The notes under the pieces are model-generated. The model searched no databases. It saw only the letters and a list, made by a program, of their open reading frames with translations, and was not told the DNA's origin. Below, in pieces: positions 1 through 7,255 of a stretch of DNA of 64,000 nt (position 1 is its first letter; every line of letters starts with the position of its first letter). The position numbers and the translations under genes were made by a program. This DNA is from Lachnospiraceae bacterium (GTDB lineage: Bacteria; Bacillota_A; Clostridia; Lachnospirales; Lachnospiraceae). The stretch is from positions 1-64,000 of the forward strand of contig SFGN01000003.1 of NCBI GenBank assembly GCA_004556565.1, in the 5' to 3' direction.

Positions 1-97
1 TTCCTCCTGTTCGTTATAAGTCGTAAGGAAGATATTATACCACATCTGGGACATTTTCATATATGGTATACTAGGACATTATCATAAATGGCTTATA
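1..97. other. Left flank, possible end of an IS21-like element
   Basis: No gene is complete here. Two imperfect direct repeats of the form GGACATTNTCATANATGG (49-66 and 74-91, 16 of 18 identical, 25 bp apart) resemble the multiple terminal repeats of IS21-family elements. On the minus strand an AGGAGG (3-8) points to a leftward gene starting just outside the window, which would fit istA. The IS21 assignment is inference from the repeat pattern alone. Confidence 0.3.
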
Positions 98-113
98 ATT
101 ATCTGAATTGTTT
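98..113 (+). repeat. attL-like direct repeat
   Basis: ATTATCTGAATTGTTT, identical to 47595-47610. Joining the left flank, one copy and the right flank gives a plausible uninterrupted region upstream of infC, so the repeat probably marks the junction of host and prophage. Confidence 0.65.
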
Positions 114-117
114 CGTG

Positions 118-139
118 AAGTAATAAGATAAATGCGAAA
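118..139 (+). repeat. Imperfect terminal inverted repeat, left
   Basis: Positions 118-139 match the reverse complement of 47570-47591 at 16 of 22 bases, sharing AAGT at the outer end and ATAAATGC inside. They lie 4 and 3 bp inside the direct repeats. This would suit binding sites for a DDE recombinase, but the match is modest and AT-rich. Confidence 0.35.
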
Positions 140-170
140 TGAGTGATACAACTCACTTCGCATTTTTAAT
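130..170 (+). terminator. Palindromic terminator 1
   Basis: A 15-bp stem with one mismatch (130-144 with 151-165, loop GATACA) is followed by T-rich sequence. It is the first of two similar hairpins at the left prophage end. Confidence 0.7.
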
Positions 171-185
171 TTTTATAAGAAATTG

Positions 186-231
186 ATAAATGCGTTGGAG
201 TGATTATTCACTCTGACGCATTTATTTTTTT
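186..231 (+). terminator. Palindromic terminator 2
   Basis: ATAAATGCGT (186-195) and GAGTGA (198-203) pair with TCACTC (208-213) and ACGCATTTAT (216-225), with a TG/TG internal loop and a 4-base loop, followed by a T run to 231. The next gene's ribosome binding site begins 12 bases later, leaving no room for a promoter between them. Early transcription must therefore pass through the hairpins or start further right. Confidence 0.75.
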
Positions 232-258
232 GCCTAAAAACAGAGGAGGTGGAGAGCA

Positions 259-459
259 ATGGCAACCAATAAGCGACCGAGAAAAGCGTACAAGCGAATC
301 GGATTCGAGGACAGAAAGAGAATCGAAGTGCTGAACGCACAGGGCAAAACCGTAGATGAGATGGCAATGGCAATCGGTGTTCACTCGGCTACCATGTACC
401 GGGAACTCGCCAGAGGTGGAGATCCGTACCGAGCAGAGGTCGCACAGCATTCCATCTAA
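259..459 (+). CDS. Stand-alone IS30-type helix-turn-helix protein
   Basis: Sixty-six residues, ATG preceded by AGGAGGT at 243-249. Residues 10-52 form the N-terminal HTH seen in IS30 transposases, including the ending IGVHSATMYRELARGG. They clearly resemble residues 3-46 of the IS30-like recombinase at the other end of the prophage (IGVHVSTIYRELERG). There is no catalytic domain. It is probably a DNA-binding protein, perhaps one that recognises the same ends as the recombinase. A remnant of a truncated transposase is the alternative, but the gene has a good ribosome site and a clean stop. Confidence 0.7.
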   Translation: MATNKRPRKAYKRIGFEDRKRIEVLNAQGKTVDEMAMAIGVHSATMYRELARGGDPYRAEVAQHSI

Positions 460-478
460 GCAGAAGGGAGCAAGTGGA

Positions 479-898
479 ATGGAAGAACTGGATATTAAAA
501 CCGCCATTCAGATAGCAAAGATACTGGCAGCAGCACCGGACGAGAGAATCCCCATGATACTGGATGTATTCAGCAAGGCACAGGTTGATATAAGCGGCCT
601 TGATGAACTGGCAGAATGGAGGGCACTCGACAAGCAGACCGCACTGATCGATACCGACACCTTCGTGCAGGAACTCATCGCAGGCAGAGATGCAACAGAC
701 GGAGAGTACAGAATCGAAGTACCGGAATTCAATCACTACTGCAACAGCAAGGGAGTAAGTGCCAGATACGCAAGGAAGCACCTGTATGAAAAAGGACTGC
801 TCCGAAGCAGCACTGACAATGGCAAAACAAATTATACCTGCCCAGTACAGGATGCAGGGAAAACCAAACGATGCGTATGCATCACACCAAACAACTGA
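479..898 (+). CDS. Phage protein of unknown function, possible winged-helix C terminus
   Basis: A 139-residue protein starting at the ATG after AGAAGGGAG. An in-frame ATG at 356 lies inside the upstream gene and is less likely. The N-terminal half is predicted helical (DIKTAIQIAKIL). The C-terminal third (SKGVSARYARKHLYEKGLL, then KTKRCVCI) looks like a winged-helix segment as in the C termini of some phage primases, but the similarity is weak. It follows the HTH gene after 19 bases, probably in the same operon. No function is assigned. Confidence 0.6.
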   Translation: MEELDIKTAIQIAKILAAAPDERIPMILDVFSKAQVDISGLDELAEWRALDKQTALIDTDTFVQELIAGRDATDGEYRIEVPEFNHYCNSKGVSARYARKHLYEKGLLRSSTDNGKTNYTCPVQDAGKTKRCVCITPNN

Positions 899-910
899 AT
901 AAGAGAGAAA

Positions 911-1130
911 TATACTGGCAGGCATCGACCAGTATAAAAACCGATAGGTAGGAGCGAGCCGCCGCAGAAAGTCGCTCCGGCAGCAGGAAATGAGCCTGCA
1001 TGGATGGCTGTCGTAATTGGGGTAGGGAACGCAGACCCAAGTAAAATAACAACGGTTCGGAGGCAGATGAGAACACGCAGAGAGAGAATACCGAGAGCAT
1101 GGATGCGTGGGTGCGATTTAACACTCGGTA
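911..1130 (+). ncRNA. Candidate structured RNA, five consecutive hairpins
   Basis: A gene-free stretch between phage genes holds five hairpins in 220 nt: TATACTGG/CCAGTATA (911-918 with 929-936), GGAGCGA/TCGCTCC (951-957 with 972-978), GCAGG/CCTGC (983-987 with 995-999), TTGGG/CCCAA (1017-1021 with 1036-1040) and TACCGAG/CTCGGTA (1089-1095 with 1124-1130). Only very short open frames occur, for example 21 codons at 1068. It may be an untranslated regulatory RNA or leader. No known RNA family was recognised. Confidence 0.4.
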
Positions 1131-1137
1131 GCGGGGA

Positions 1138-1296
1138 ATGAAAAAGACCGCACTGCAGGCGACCAGTACAGCTACCCCAAAGGATACTCAGGGAGCATGA
1201 ACGGAACAGTTACTCTTCAAAGCCTTGGAGAACCTGTTCCATGCCAGACCCAAGAAGCCTAGAGAGCATAATGAGGTACTGGTAAAAGTCAAGTAA
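1138..1296 (+). pseudogene. Small phage ORF interrupted by an in-frame TGA
   Basis: An ATG at 1138 opens a frame of 20 codons ending in TGA (1198-1200). The same frame continues for 31 codons, with typical phage-protein character (KALENLFHARPKKPREH), to TAA at 1296. Together they would make a 52-residue protein with a single stop in the middle. A point mutation is the simplest explanation, since other genes here use TGA as a normal stop. The RBS is weak (GGGGA). Confidence 0.45.
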
Positions 1297-1314
1297 ATAT
1301 AAAGGAGAGAGCAT

Positions 1315-1467
1315 ATGAAACAGCCAAAGAAACTGACAAGGAATCAGAAAGAGTTACTGGTCAAGAAGGGGATGAACCCAGATGACTATATGCTCCATTC
1401 AGAGGATGAGAATGAGATGATCCTCTACAACAAGAAGGAAAAGAGACTGGAGGCAGTCGAAAAGTAA
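1315..1467 (+). CDS. Small conserved phage protein, DUF6906-like
   Basis: Fifty residues with AAGGAGAG upstream of the ATG. The pattern is KKLTRNQKELLVKKGMNPDDYML followed by a short beta-rich tail ending in a Lys/Glu-rich segment. It resembles the small DUF6906-type proteins (basic start, LT..QK.LL...GLNP..Y) common in Clostridia phages; the family name is from memory of that pattern. The function of the family is unknown. It belongs to the early operon, followed after 19 bases by the cell-wall hydrolase. Confidence 0.65.
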   Translation: MKQPKKLTRNQKELLVKKGMNPDDYMLHSEDENEMILYNKKEKRLEAVEK

Positions 1468-1486
1468 GCAGGAGGTGTAAGACGGT

Positions 1487-2209
1487 TTGAAACTCAGTAG
1501 GAGACAGAAGCGGATTCTGAAAAGAAGGCTGAAACGCATAGCAGGGGATGCGGTGGCAGTATTAGTGGGAGCGGGAGTGTTTGTCGGATTGTTTATCGCA
1601 TGGGTAAGCGAACCAATGACAGACTGGAGTGAGTACATAGAGGAAAACCACATAGGCATGGTGCAGGTGGAAGGCTCGAATACATGGCTGACACAGGAAG
1701 AATATGAGCAGATGTGCAGGGAGCGTGACGCATACAAGGCAGCAGAGCAGGCAGAGGAACAGTCCTTTTACAACGCAGTCCTTCAGAGAACTGAGACACC
1801 AGTACCAACAACCACGGCATCAATCGTGAGCATGGACTGGGATGCGGATGACTCCTACAGATTAGCGAAAATCGCCATGGCAGAAGCAGAGGGCGAGGAC
1901 ACCGAAGGAAAAGCACTGGTCATACTGGTTGTGCTGAACAGAGTATGGAGCGATGACTTCCCGGACACCATCGAGGGAGTGATCACAGAGGACAAGCAGT
2001 TCACTGCATACGAGAACGGCAGATACGACATGGTAGAGCCAAGTGCGGACTGCTACAAGGCACTGGAAATGGTGCAGGTAGAGCACTGGGATGAGAGCCA
2101 CGGAGCGACCTACTTCGAGAGAACCACAGACGAAGCCACATGGCATAACACCACACTGACAAAATTATTCACACACGGCAACCATACATTCTACACCGAA
2201 AGGAAGTAA
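1487..2209 (+). CDS. SleB-like cell wall hydrolase, membrane-anchored
   Basis: A 240-residue protein starting at TTG, with AGGAGG 10-15 bases upstream. Residues 1-18 are strongly basic, then a membrane segment (about 22-42, VAVLVGAGVFVGLFIAWV) and a short coiled stretch. Residues 125-240 form a SleB/CwlJ-type hydrolase domain (hydrolase_2), recognised by AEAEGEDTEGKALVILVVLNR, QFTAYENGRY and the late CYKALEMV. The family cleaves peptidoglycan. Its place in the early operon, far from the lysis genes, suggests wall remodelling rather than lysis. It is not secreted but tethered with the domain outside. Confidence 0.75.
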   Translation: MKLSRRQKRILKRRLKRIAGDAVAVLVGAGVFVGLFIAWVSEPMTDWSEYIEENHIGMVQVEGSNTWLTQEEYEQMCRERDAYKAAEQAEEQSFYNAVLQRTETPVPTTTASIVSMDWDADDSYRLAKIAMAEAEGEDTEGKALVILVVLNRVWSDDFPDTIEGVITEDKQFTAYENGRYDMVEPSADCYKALEMVQVEHWDESHGATYFERTTDEATWHNTTLTKLFTHGNHTFYTERK

Positions 2210-2215
2210 CCAACA

Positions 2216-2587
2216 ATGAAAATGGCAATGAAGGACGGTCAGATCCTTATCAGAGAAGCCGACAATGTCCAATTCACAATCATAAAGAGTTGGGGAAAGA
2301 TGAAGTGGAGCAGGCAGACGCAGACACTGAGCGGGCCGGCAGACATTGAACTGCTGAATAGACTGGCAGGACTTGTAAACTTGCCACCATCCATAGAAGC
2401 AGAGCGAAAGAAGCTGAACGAAGTAATGGCAGCAGTCGACCGGGAACGCATGAATCCGAAGCCAGAGCCACTCGTTCCACCGCCAGTCAAGGTGTCGCCA
2501 TTCACGCACCAGGTGCGAGGATACAACATGGCACTCATGACATTCGGACTGGTAGACCCACCGAAACCAAAGGAGGATGACAAGTGA
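2216..2587 (+). CDS. N-terminal part of a phage SNF2 helicase, split off
   Basis: A 123-residue protein. It matches the region that usually precedes the Walker A motif in phage SNF2-type helicases: a beta-rich start (ILIREADNVQFTIIKSWGK), a helical middle and the Q-motif-like FTHQVRGYNMALMTFGL near the end (about 96-112). The catalytic part starts 2.2 kb downstream at 4784. Each half has its own start and ribosome site, and a methylase cassette lies between them. The two products probably associate, or this fragment is decaying. The judgement that both halves form one protein in relatives is from knowledge of the family. Confidence 0.65.
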   Translation: MKMAMKDGQILIREADNVQFTIIKSWGKMKWSRQTQTLSGPADIELLNRLAGLVNLPPSIEAERKKLNEVMAAVDRERMNPKPEPLVPPPVKVSPFTHQVRGYNMALMTFGLVDPPKPKEDDK

Positions 2588-2907
2588 TACATATCAAAGA
2601 AACTGAAATCATCCCACTTATTACAGTCGCCAAAGAAGGATATACACAGATGATATCCGAGGGCGAGCCACAAAAAGTGGAAATGGCAGAAAAGATAGAG
2701 GAAGCACTCACGCAGGCAATGGATATCATATACGACTACCAGAGCATGGTGGATGAGCATAAGCGGATGATTGAGAAATACGAAACGGAGACACCTGCGA
2801 TACACAGAGGAATGGATGTCTATCAGTGTCCTGCCTGTGGAAAGAGAACGTCAAGAAATCACACGCACTGCCACTGGTGCGGAAAGAAACTGGGGTGGGG
2901 CAGATGA
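2584..2907 (+). CDS. Zinc-ribbon protein of unknown function
   Basis: A 107-residue protein starting with GTG (AAGGAGG upstream), overlapping the previous stop by 4 bases. Residues 1-75 are helical and charged, likely a coiled coil. The C terminus carries CPACGKRT...HCHWCGKK, a CXXC...CXXC zinc ribbon. It overlaps the methylase start by 4 bases, so it is probably co-translated with it and belongs to the same inserted cassette. The function is unknown; a DNA-binding partner is possible. Confidence 0.6.
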   Translation: MIHIKETEIIPLITVAKEGYTQMISEGEPQKVEMAEKIEEALTQAMDIIYDYQSMVDEHKRMIEKYETETPAIHRGMDVYQCPACGKRTSRNHTHCHWCGKKLGWGR

Positions 2908-4655
2908 AGCAGGAAATAACAATGGGGTCTTTGTTTTCTGGAAGCGGTGGATTTGAACTGGCAGGATCGATATTCGGAATCAAACCGATATGGGCAAGCG
3001 AGATAGAGCCATTCCCGATACTGGTAACAACAAAGAACTTTCCAGAGATGAAGCACCTCGGAGACATCAATAAATTAAACGGTGCAGACTTAGAGCCAGT
3101 GACCATCATCACAGGCGGCTCTCCTTGCCAGGACATGAGCATAGCAGGGAAGCGTGAAGGATTGGATGGCTCGCGAAGCAATCTGTTCCGTGAGCAGATA
3201 AGAATCGTAAAGGAGATGAGAGAAAGTGACAGAGCAGCAGGCAGAACAGGAAAGCAGATCAGACCGAGATACATGGTCTGGGAGAACGTGCCGGGGGCAT
3301 TCAGCAGTAACAAGGGCAAAGACTTCCAAGCCGTCCTCCAAGAAATCGTCAGCATCACAGACGAAGAAGCCAATGTACCTCTCCCTCCGAAAGGAAAATG
3401 GCAGGCAGCCGGATGCATCATGGGCGACCATTTCTCCATCGCTTGGCGAGTGCTTGATGCCCAATACTGGGGAGTCCCCCAAAGAAGAAAGCGAATCTAC
3501 CTTGTCGCAGATTTTGGAGGAAACACCGCACCAAAAATACTATTTGAGCGAGAAGGCTTGTCTGGGAATTTTACGGAGAGCCGAGAAGCGTGGCAAAGAA
3601 CTGCCGGAGATATTAAGACTGGCACTCATAAGACAGGCGCAGATGATGTCGAATGTTATGACATCAGCGACAGACGCAGAGTAGCCGACAGGAGTGATGT
3701 ATCACCAACGCTCACGACCAAAATGGGGACCGGCGGAAACAATGTACCCATCGTATTAGAAAACCATCCACAGGACAGCAGAGTGACGATAGCAGAGGAC
3801 GGCAATGCGCCAACGCTGACCAGTCGAATGGGAACAGGTGGGGGCAATGTGCCAATGATAATGTATGAAGCAAAGTCGGTAGACCAGAGGAACTTTGCAC
3901 TGGGAAATGACAAATCTGAGACACTCCATGGAAACGGACATGGAAGTTCTGTTGGAACAATCATCGAGCCAGTCACCCTTCAGATTAGAAGTGGATGTGA
4001 GGGGGGGGGCAAAGGTGCATTGATACAGAGAAATAAGAGCGCAACACTCAGTACACACAACACGCAGACCTTATTCGACCCGATCCCGATAGCAGACAAG
4101 GCAACCAGATACAAGGGCGGTGGCGACACAAGGAACAATGACGGATCTGCCAACGGACTTGGTATCGGAGAACCGGGAGCACCTGCAAATACACTCACGG
4201 CAGCAGACAGGCACGGAGTGGCATGCTTCGCACAACAGGCAATTGGAATATACGAGGAATCAGAGAAAGCATCCTGCTTAAAACGAAGAGATTACAAGGA
4301 CAGTACAGACCTCATCCTCTGGATTTTGGAATACATCGTCCGAAGGCTCACACCATTGGAATGTTGCAGGCTGCAGGGTTTCCCGGATAACTGGGCAGAG
4401 GAACTCGGAATACCAGAGCCGACACAGGAAGAAATCGACCACTGGCGAGAGGTATTCCGAACACAGATGGAAGCCATGGGAGAGATCAAAAAGGAAAAAA
4501 CAGATAATCAGATCCGAAAGTGGCTGAAAGACCCGGAGAGCGACTCAGCCAAATATAAGATGTGGGGCAATGGAATAGCACTTCCGTGTGCAATGTTTGT
4601 GATGGAAGGAATCGCCGTGATACTAAGCGAGGAGGATGCAGATGAGCAGAAATAA
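2904..4655 (+). CDS. C5-cytosine DNA methyltransferase
   Basis: A 583-residue enzyme that methylates cytosine C5 using S-adenosylmethionine. Conserved blocks: FSGSGGFELAG (motif I, about 11-21), GGSPCQDMS with catalytic Cys75 (motif IV), WENVPGA (VI), PQRRKRIYLVADF (VIII), RRLTPLECCRLQGFP (IX) and MWGNGIALPCA (X). The target recognition region is very long, about 200 residues, and contains repeated units of the form APTLT.(R/K)MGTGGGNVP. A run of nine G at 4001-4009 encodes EGGGK within it and could slip. The upstream in-frame ATG at 2826 is inside the zinc-ribbon gene and unlikely. It probably protects phage DNA from host restriction. Confidence 0.92.
   Translation: MKQEITMGSLFSGSGGFELAGSIFGIKPIWASEIEPFPILVTTKNFPEMKHLGDINKLNGADLEPVTIITGGSPCQDMSIAGKREGLDGSRSNLFREQIRIVKEMRESDRAAGRTGKQIRPRYMVWENVPGAFSSNKGKDFQAVLQEIVSITDEEANVPLPPKGKWQAAGCIMGDHFSIAWRVLDAQYWGVPQRRKRIYLVADFGGNTAPKILFEREGLSGNFTESREAWQRTAGDIKTGTHKTGADDVECYDISDRRRVADRSDVSPTLTTKMGTGGNNVPIVLENHPQDSRVTIAEDGNAPTLTSRMGTGGGNVPMIMYEAKSVDQRNFALGNDKSETLHGNGHGSSVGTIIEPVTLQIRSGCEGGGKGALIQRNKSATLSTHNTQTLFDPIPIADKATRYKGGGDTRNNDGSANGLGIGEPGAPANTLTAADRHGVACFAQQAIGIYEESEKASCLKRRDYKDSTDLILWILEYIVRRLTPLECCRLQGFPDNWAEELGIPEPTQEEIDHWREVFRTQMEAMGEIKKEKTDNQIRKWLKDPESDSAKYKMWGNGIALPCAMFVMEGIAVILSEEDADEQK
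4001..4009 (+). repeat. Poly-G tract (G9) in methylase coding sequence
   Basis: Nine consecutive G in the frame GAG GGG GGG GGC. A gain or loss of one base would truncate the methylase before motifs IX and X. Such tracts are classic sites of slipped-strand phase variation. Confidence 0.6.
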
Positions 4656-4800
4656 CAGAGATTACATATCCTGTCGAAACCCCGCAGCAACCAAACAGCA
4701 GAAAGCAGGTTGGAACAGGATGGTGCGAGATTTGGAGCACCGCAAAGCAAAAGAAAATGATAACAGGAAGGAGGTAAGAACCAATGGCAGAAACGCATAA
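4642..4800 (+). CDS. Small basic phage protein
   Basis: Fifty-two residues, ATG after GGAGGATGCAG. It overlaps the end of the methylase by 14 bases and the start of the helicase by 17. The sequence is rich in Asn, Arg and Lys (NNRDYISCRNPAATKQQKAG, ending NGRNA). No family was recognised. The good ribosome site and tight packing support translation, perhaps for coupling to the helicase start. Confidence 0.45.
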   Translation: MSRNNRDYISCRNPAATKQQKAGWNRMVRDLEHRKAKENDNRKEVRTNGRNA

Positions 4801-6133
4801 AGGCTTCGGTCTGCTCTTCGAAATGGGATGCGGAAAAACACTGACTGCAATCATGATAGCAGGCACAGCTTACCAGATGGGTAAGGTGGAAAAGGTACTT
4901 GTAGTAGCACCAACCTCCGTCTGCTCTGTATGGCCCAAGGACTTCGCAGAATTCGCAGACTTTAAAGCGAACATAAAGGTACTGCTCGGAGACAAGAACC
5001 GCAGACTAAAGCTGTTAAATGACCTCGACAATTTCCCATTCAAGGCACTGAAGGTAGCCGTTATCAATTATGAATCCACATGGAGAGATGGCATATTTGA
5101 CGCATTGTACGAATGGGATGCAGATATGATCATCTGCGATGAAAGCCAGAGAATAAAGACACATGATGCAGAGCAGTCCAAAGCAATGCACAAACTGGGA
5201 GACCAGGCACGATATAAACTCATCCTGTCCGGAACTCCGGTACAGAATAATGCAATCGACCTGTATAGCCAGTACCGCTTCCTTGACCCTACAATCTTCG
5301 GAACGAACTTCTATCAGTTCCGAAACAGATATGCAATCATGGGTGGATTTAATAATCGGCAGATTGTGGGATACAGAGATCTCGACCAGTTAATCCAGAA
5401 AGAGCACTCCATAGCATACAGAGTGACCAAGGACGAAGCACTCGACCTGCCGGAGCAGACATTCCTACAGAGATACATAACGATGTCAGCAAAGGAAAAG
5501 AACATCTACGACCGCATCAAGCGTGAGAGTTTCGCAGAATTGGAAAGCGGTGGTCAGATCAGCGCAACAACAGTGCTGACAAAACTGCTCCGCCTGCAGC
5601 AGTTCACTGGTGGATTTTTAGTGGCAGATGGAGAGGAAAAGCCACAACTGGTCAGCAAGGGAAAGCTGAACGCACTGGAGGAAATCGTGGACGATTATGT
5701 GGTTGACGCAGGAAAGAAACTGGTAATCTTCGCACGATTTAGACCGGAGATAGACATCATCGGTCAGATGCTGAAAAAGAAGAAACTCCGCTATGGAGAA
5801 ATATACGGAGATGTGAAACTGGAGAACAGGGGAGACATCGTCAAGGACTTCCAGACAAACCCGGAAACAATGGTATTCCTTGCACAGATCGATACTGCAG
5901 GACTTGGAATCACACTCACGGCCGCAGACACCTGCGTGTATTATTCGGTCAATTTCAACTACGCAGCGTACAGTCAGAGTCTTGCCAGAATCCACCGTAT
6001 CGGTCAGAAGAATGCCTGCACTTACATCCATCTCATTACAGAGGGAACGATAGACGAGGTGGTGCTGAAGGCACTGGCAAAGAAAGAAGATCTGGCAAAA
6101 ACAGTCGTGGATACGTGGAGGGATTATTTCTAA
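4784..6133 (+). CDS. SNF2-family helicase, catalytic part
   Basis: A 449-residue ATPase. It opens almost directly with Walker A (LLFEMGCGKTLTA, about 10-22), then APTSVCSVWPKDF (Ia), CDESQRIK (motif II, DEXQ/H form), LSGTPVQN (III) and the C-terminal QSLARIHRIGQKN (VI). Family members translocate on duplex DNA; in phages the role is unclear but probably in replication or recombination. The domain usually present before Walker A is encoded separately at 2216-2587. ATG with AAGGAGG 9 bases upstream. Its stop overlaps the next start (TAATG). Confidence 0.85.
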   Translation: MAETHKGFGLLFEMGCGKTLTAIMIAGTAYQMGKVEKVLVVAPTSVCSVWPKDFAEFADFKANIKVLLGDKNRRLKLLNDLDNFPFKALKVAVINYESTWRDGIFDALYEWDADMIICDESQRIKTHDAEQSKAMHKLGDQARYKLILSGTPVQNNAIDLYSQYRFLDPTIFGTNFYQFRNRYAIMGGFNNRQIVGYRDLDQLIQKEHSIAYRVTKDEALDLPEQTFLQRYITMSAKEKNIYDRIKRESFAELESGGQISATTVLTKLLRLQQFTGGFLVADGEEKPQLVSKGKLNALEEIVDDYVVDAGKKLVIFARFRPEIDIIGQMLKKKKLRYGEIYGDVKLENRGDIVKDFQTNPETMVFLAQIDTAGLGITLTAADTCVYYSVNFNYAAYSQSLARIHRIGQKNACTYIHLITEGTIDEVVLKALAKKEDLAKTVVDTWRDYF

Positions 6134-6681
6134 TGGGTGGACGCAAATGGACAGATGAAGAACTAATCCTCCTCGAAGATCTGACAGAGAGGTATCCACT
6201 GGAAACAGTGGCAAGGCGACTGAACAGAACCAAGGAGGCTGTGTTTCTAAAAAGGCAGCGAATGGGGATAGGTGGATACACAGCAAATACAGATATGCTG
6301 ACCAGAAACACCGTCTCAAAAATCCTTGGGATTGAAAATCGCACCCTGCAGTACTGGGAGAGAAAAGGACTAAAAAGCTACCGGAAGCGACCATATGTGA
6401 TGTACCGACAGGAAGATATCATCAGATACATGAGAGAACACCCAGACGACTGGAATGCGTCCAGAGTTACTGATGACACAATGTTCATGCGTTACGACTG
6501 GTACAAAGAGAAAAGGAAAACTGATATATCACACAAATACAACTGGACGAAGGAAGAAGTCAGAAGGATGCATTACCTCAGACACGAAGGGTACTCCTTA
6601 AGGGAAATCGCAGAAATGATGAACCGCTCGGAATCGAGCATAAAATACAAACTTTACAGGAGGAGCAATAGTGAAGATTGA
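6133..6681 (+). CDS. DNA-binding protein with SANT/HTH-like segments
   Basis: A 182-residue protein, ATG overlapping the helicase stop. The N terminus (RKWTDEELILLEDLTERYPLETVARRLNRT) and the C terminus (YNWTKEEVRRMHYLRHEGYSLREIAEMMNR) each look like a Myb/SANT-type helix-turn-helix. The middle (TVSKILGIENRTLQYWERKGLKSYRK) resembles a MerR-type HTH. Three DNA-binding modules in one small protein suggest a regulator or replication accessory factor. A start at 6115 is possible but lacks a good ribosome site. Confidence 0.65.
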   Translation: MGGRKWTDEELILLEDLTERYPLETVARRLNRTKEAVFLKRQRMGIGGYTANTDMLTRNTVSKILGIENRTLQYWERKGLKSYRKRPYVMYRQEDIIRYMREHPDDWNASRVTDDTMFMRYDWYKEKRKTDISHKYNWTKEEVRRMHYLRHEGYSLREIAEMMNRSESSIKYKLYRRSNSED

Positions 6682-7234
6682 TATTTTTAATCCAGAAACA
6701 AAATACGACATCCTCTACACGGACCCACCGTGGCAGCAAGGCAGGGGCGGAAAGAAAGCAGCCAGACCAAACAGCACAGGAACGACAGTCCCATATGAGA
6801 CGATGGATGTTCCGGTAATTATGGAACTGCACCGCTATGTTACAAACGAACTCATGAATGAAAAGCACAATGTGTTCATGTGGACGATTGATAAATACCT
6901 GCCGCAGACAGAGGAAATCATGAGCCTGCTTGGATATAAACTCCACGCAAGGCTGATATGGGATAAGGGCAACGGACCGGCACCCGCATACACAGTGCGG
7001 TTCGCACATGAGTACCTGCTATGGTTCTACAAGAAGGGAAACATCATACTCCCGGAAAAGGACAAGCGTGGAGCATTTTCCACGGTACTCAGAGAGAACA
7101 GCAAACGGCATCACAGCCAGAAACCGGAATGTGCCTATCAGATGTTAGAAACATTCTTCCCACAGGCAAAGAAACTGGAACTCTTCGCAAGGGCGGAGCG
7201 TGACGGTTGGGACCAGTGGGGAAATGAATTATAA
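6671..7234 (+). CDS. MT-A70-type adenine methyltransferase
   Basis: A 187-residue protein starting at GTG, with AGGAGG directly upstream, overlapping the previous gene by 11 bases. It carries the catalytic motif TDPPWQQ (about 17-23), the DPPW signature of MT-A70 N6-adenine methylases, then FMWTIDKYLP, and ends with KLELFARAERDGWDQWGNE. Phage members methylate adenine in DNA. Together with the C5 methylase it suggests defence against host restriction. Confidence 0.85.
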   Translation: MKIDIFNPETKYDILYTDPPWQQGRGGKKAARPNSTGTTVPYETMDVPVIMELHRYVTNELMNEKHNVFMWTIDKYLPQTEEIMSLLGYKLHARLIWDKGNGPAPAYTVRFAHEYLLWFYKKGNIILPEKDKRGAFSTVLRENSKRHHSQKPECAYQMLETFFPQAKKLELFARAERDGWDQWGNEL

Positions 7235-7255
7235 AATCAAAGGAGGAGCAACAAC

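Noticed and set aside
1138..1296. TGA recoding in the phage
   Set aside because: Several phage genes end normally at TGA and one interrupted small ORF is better explained by mutation.
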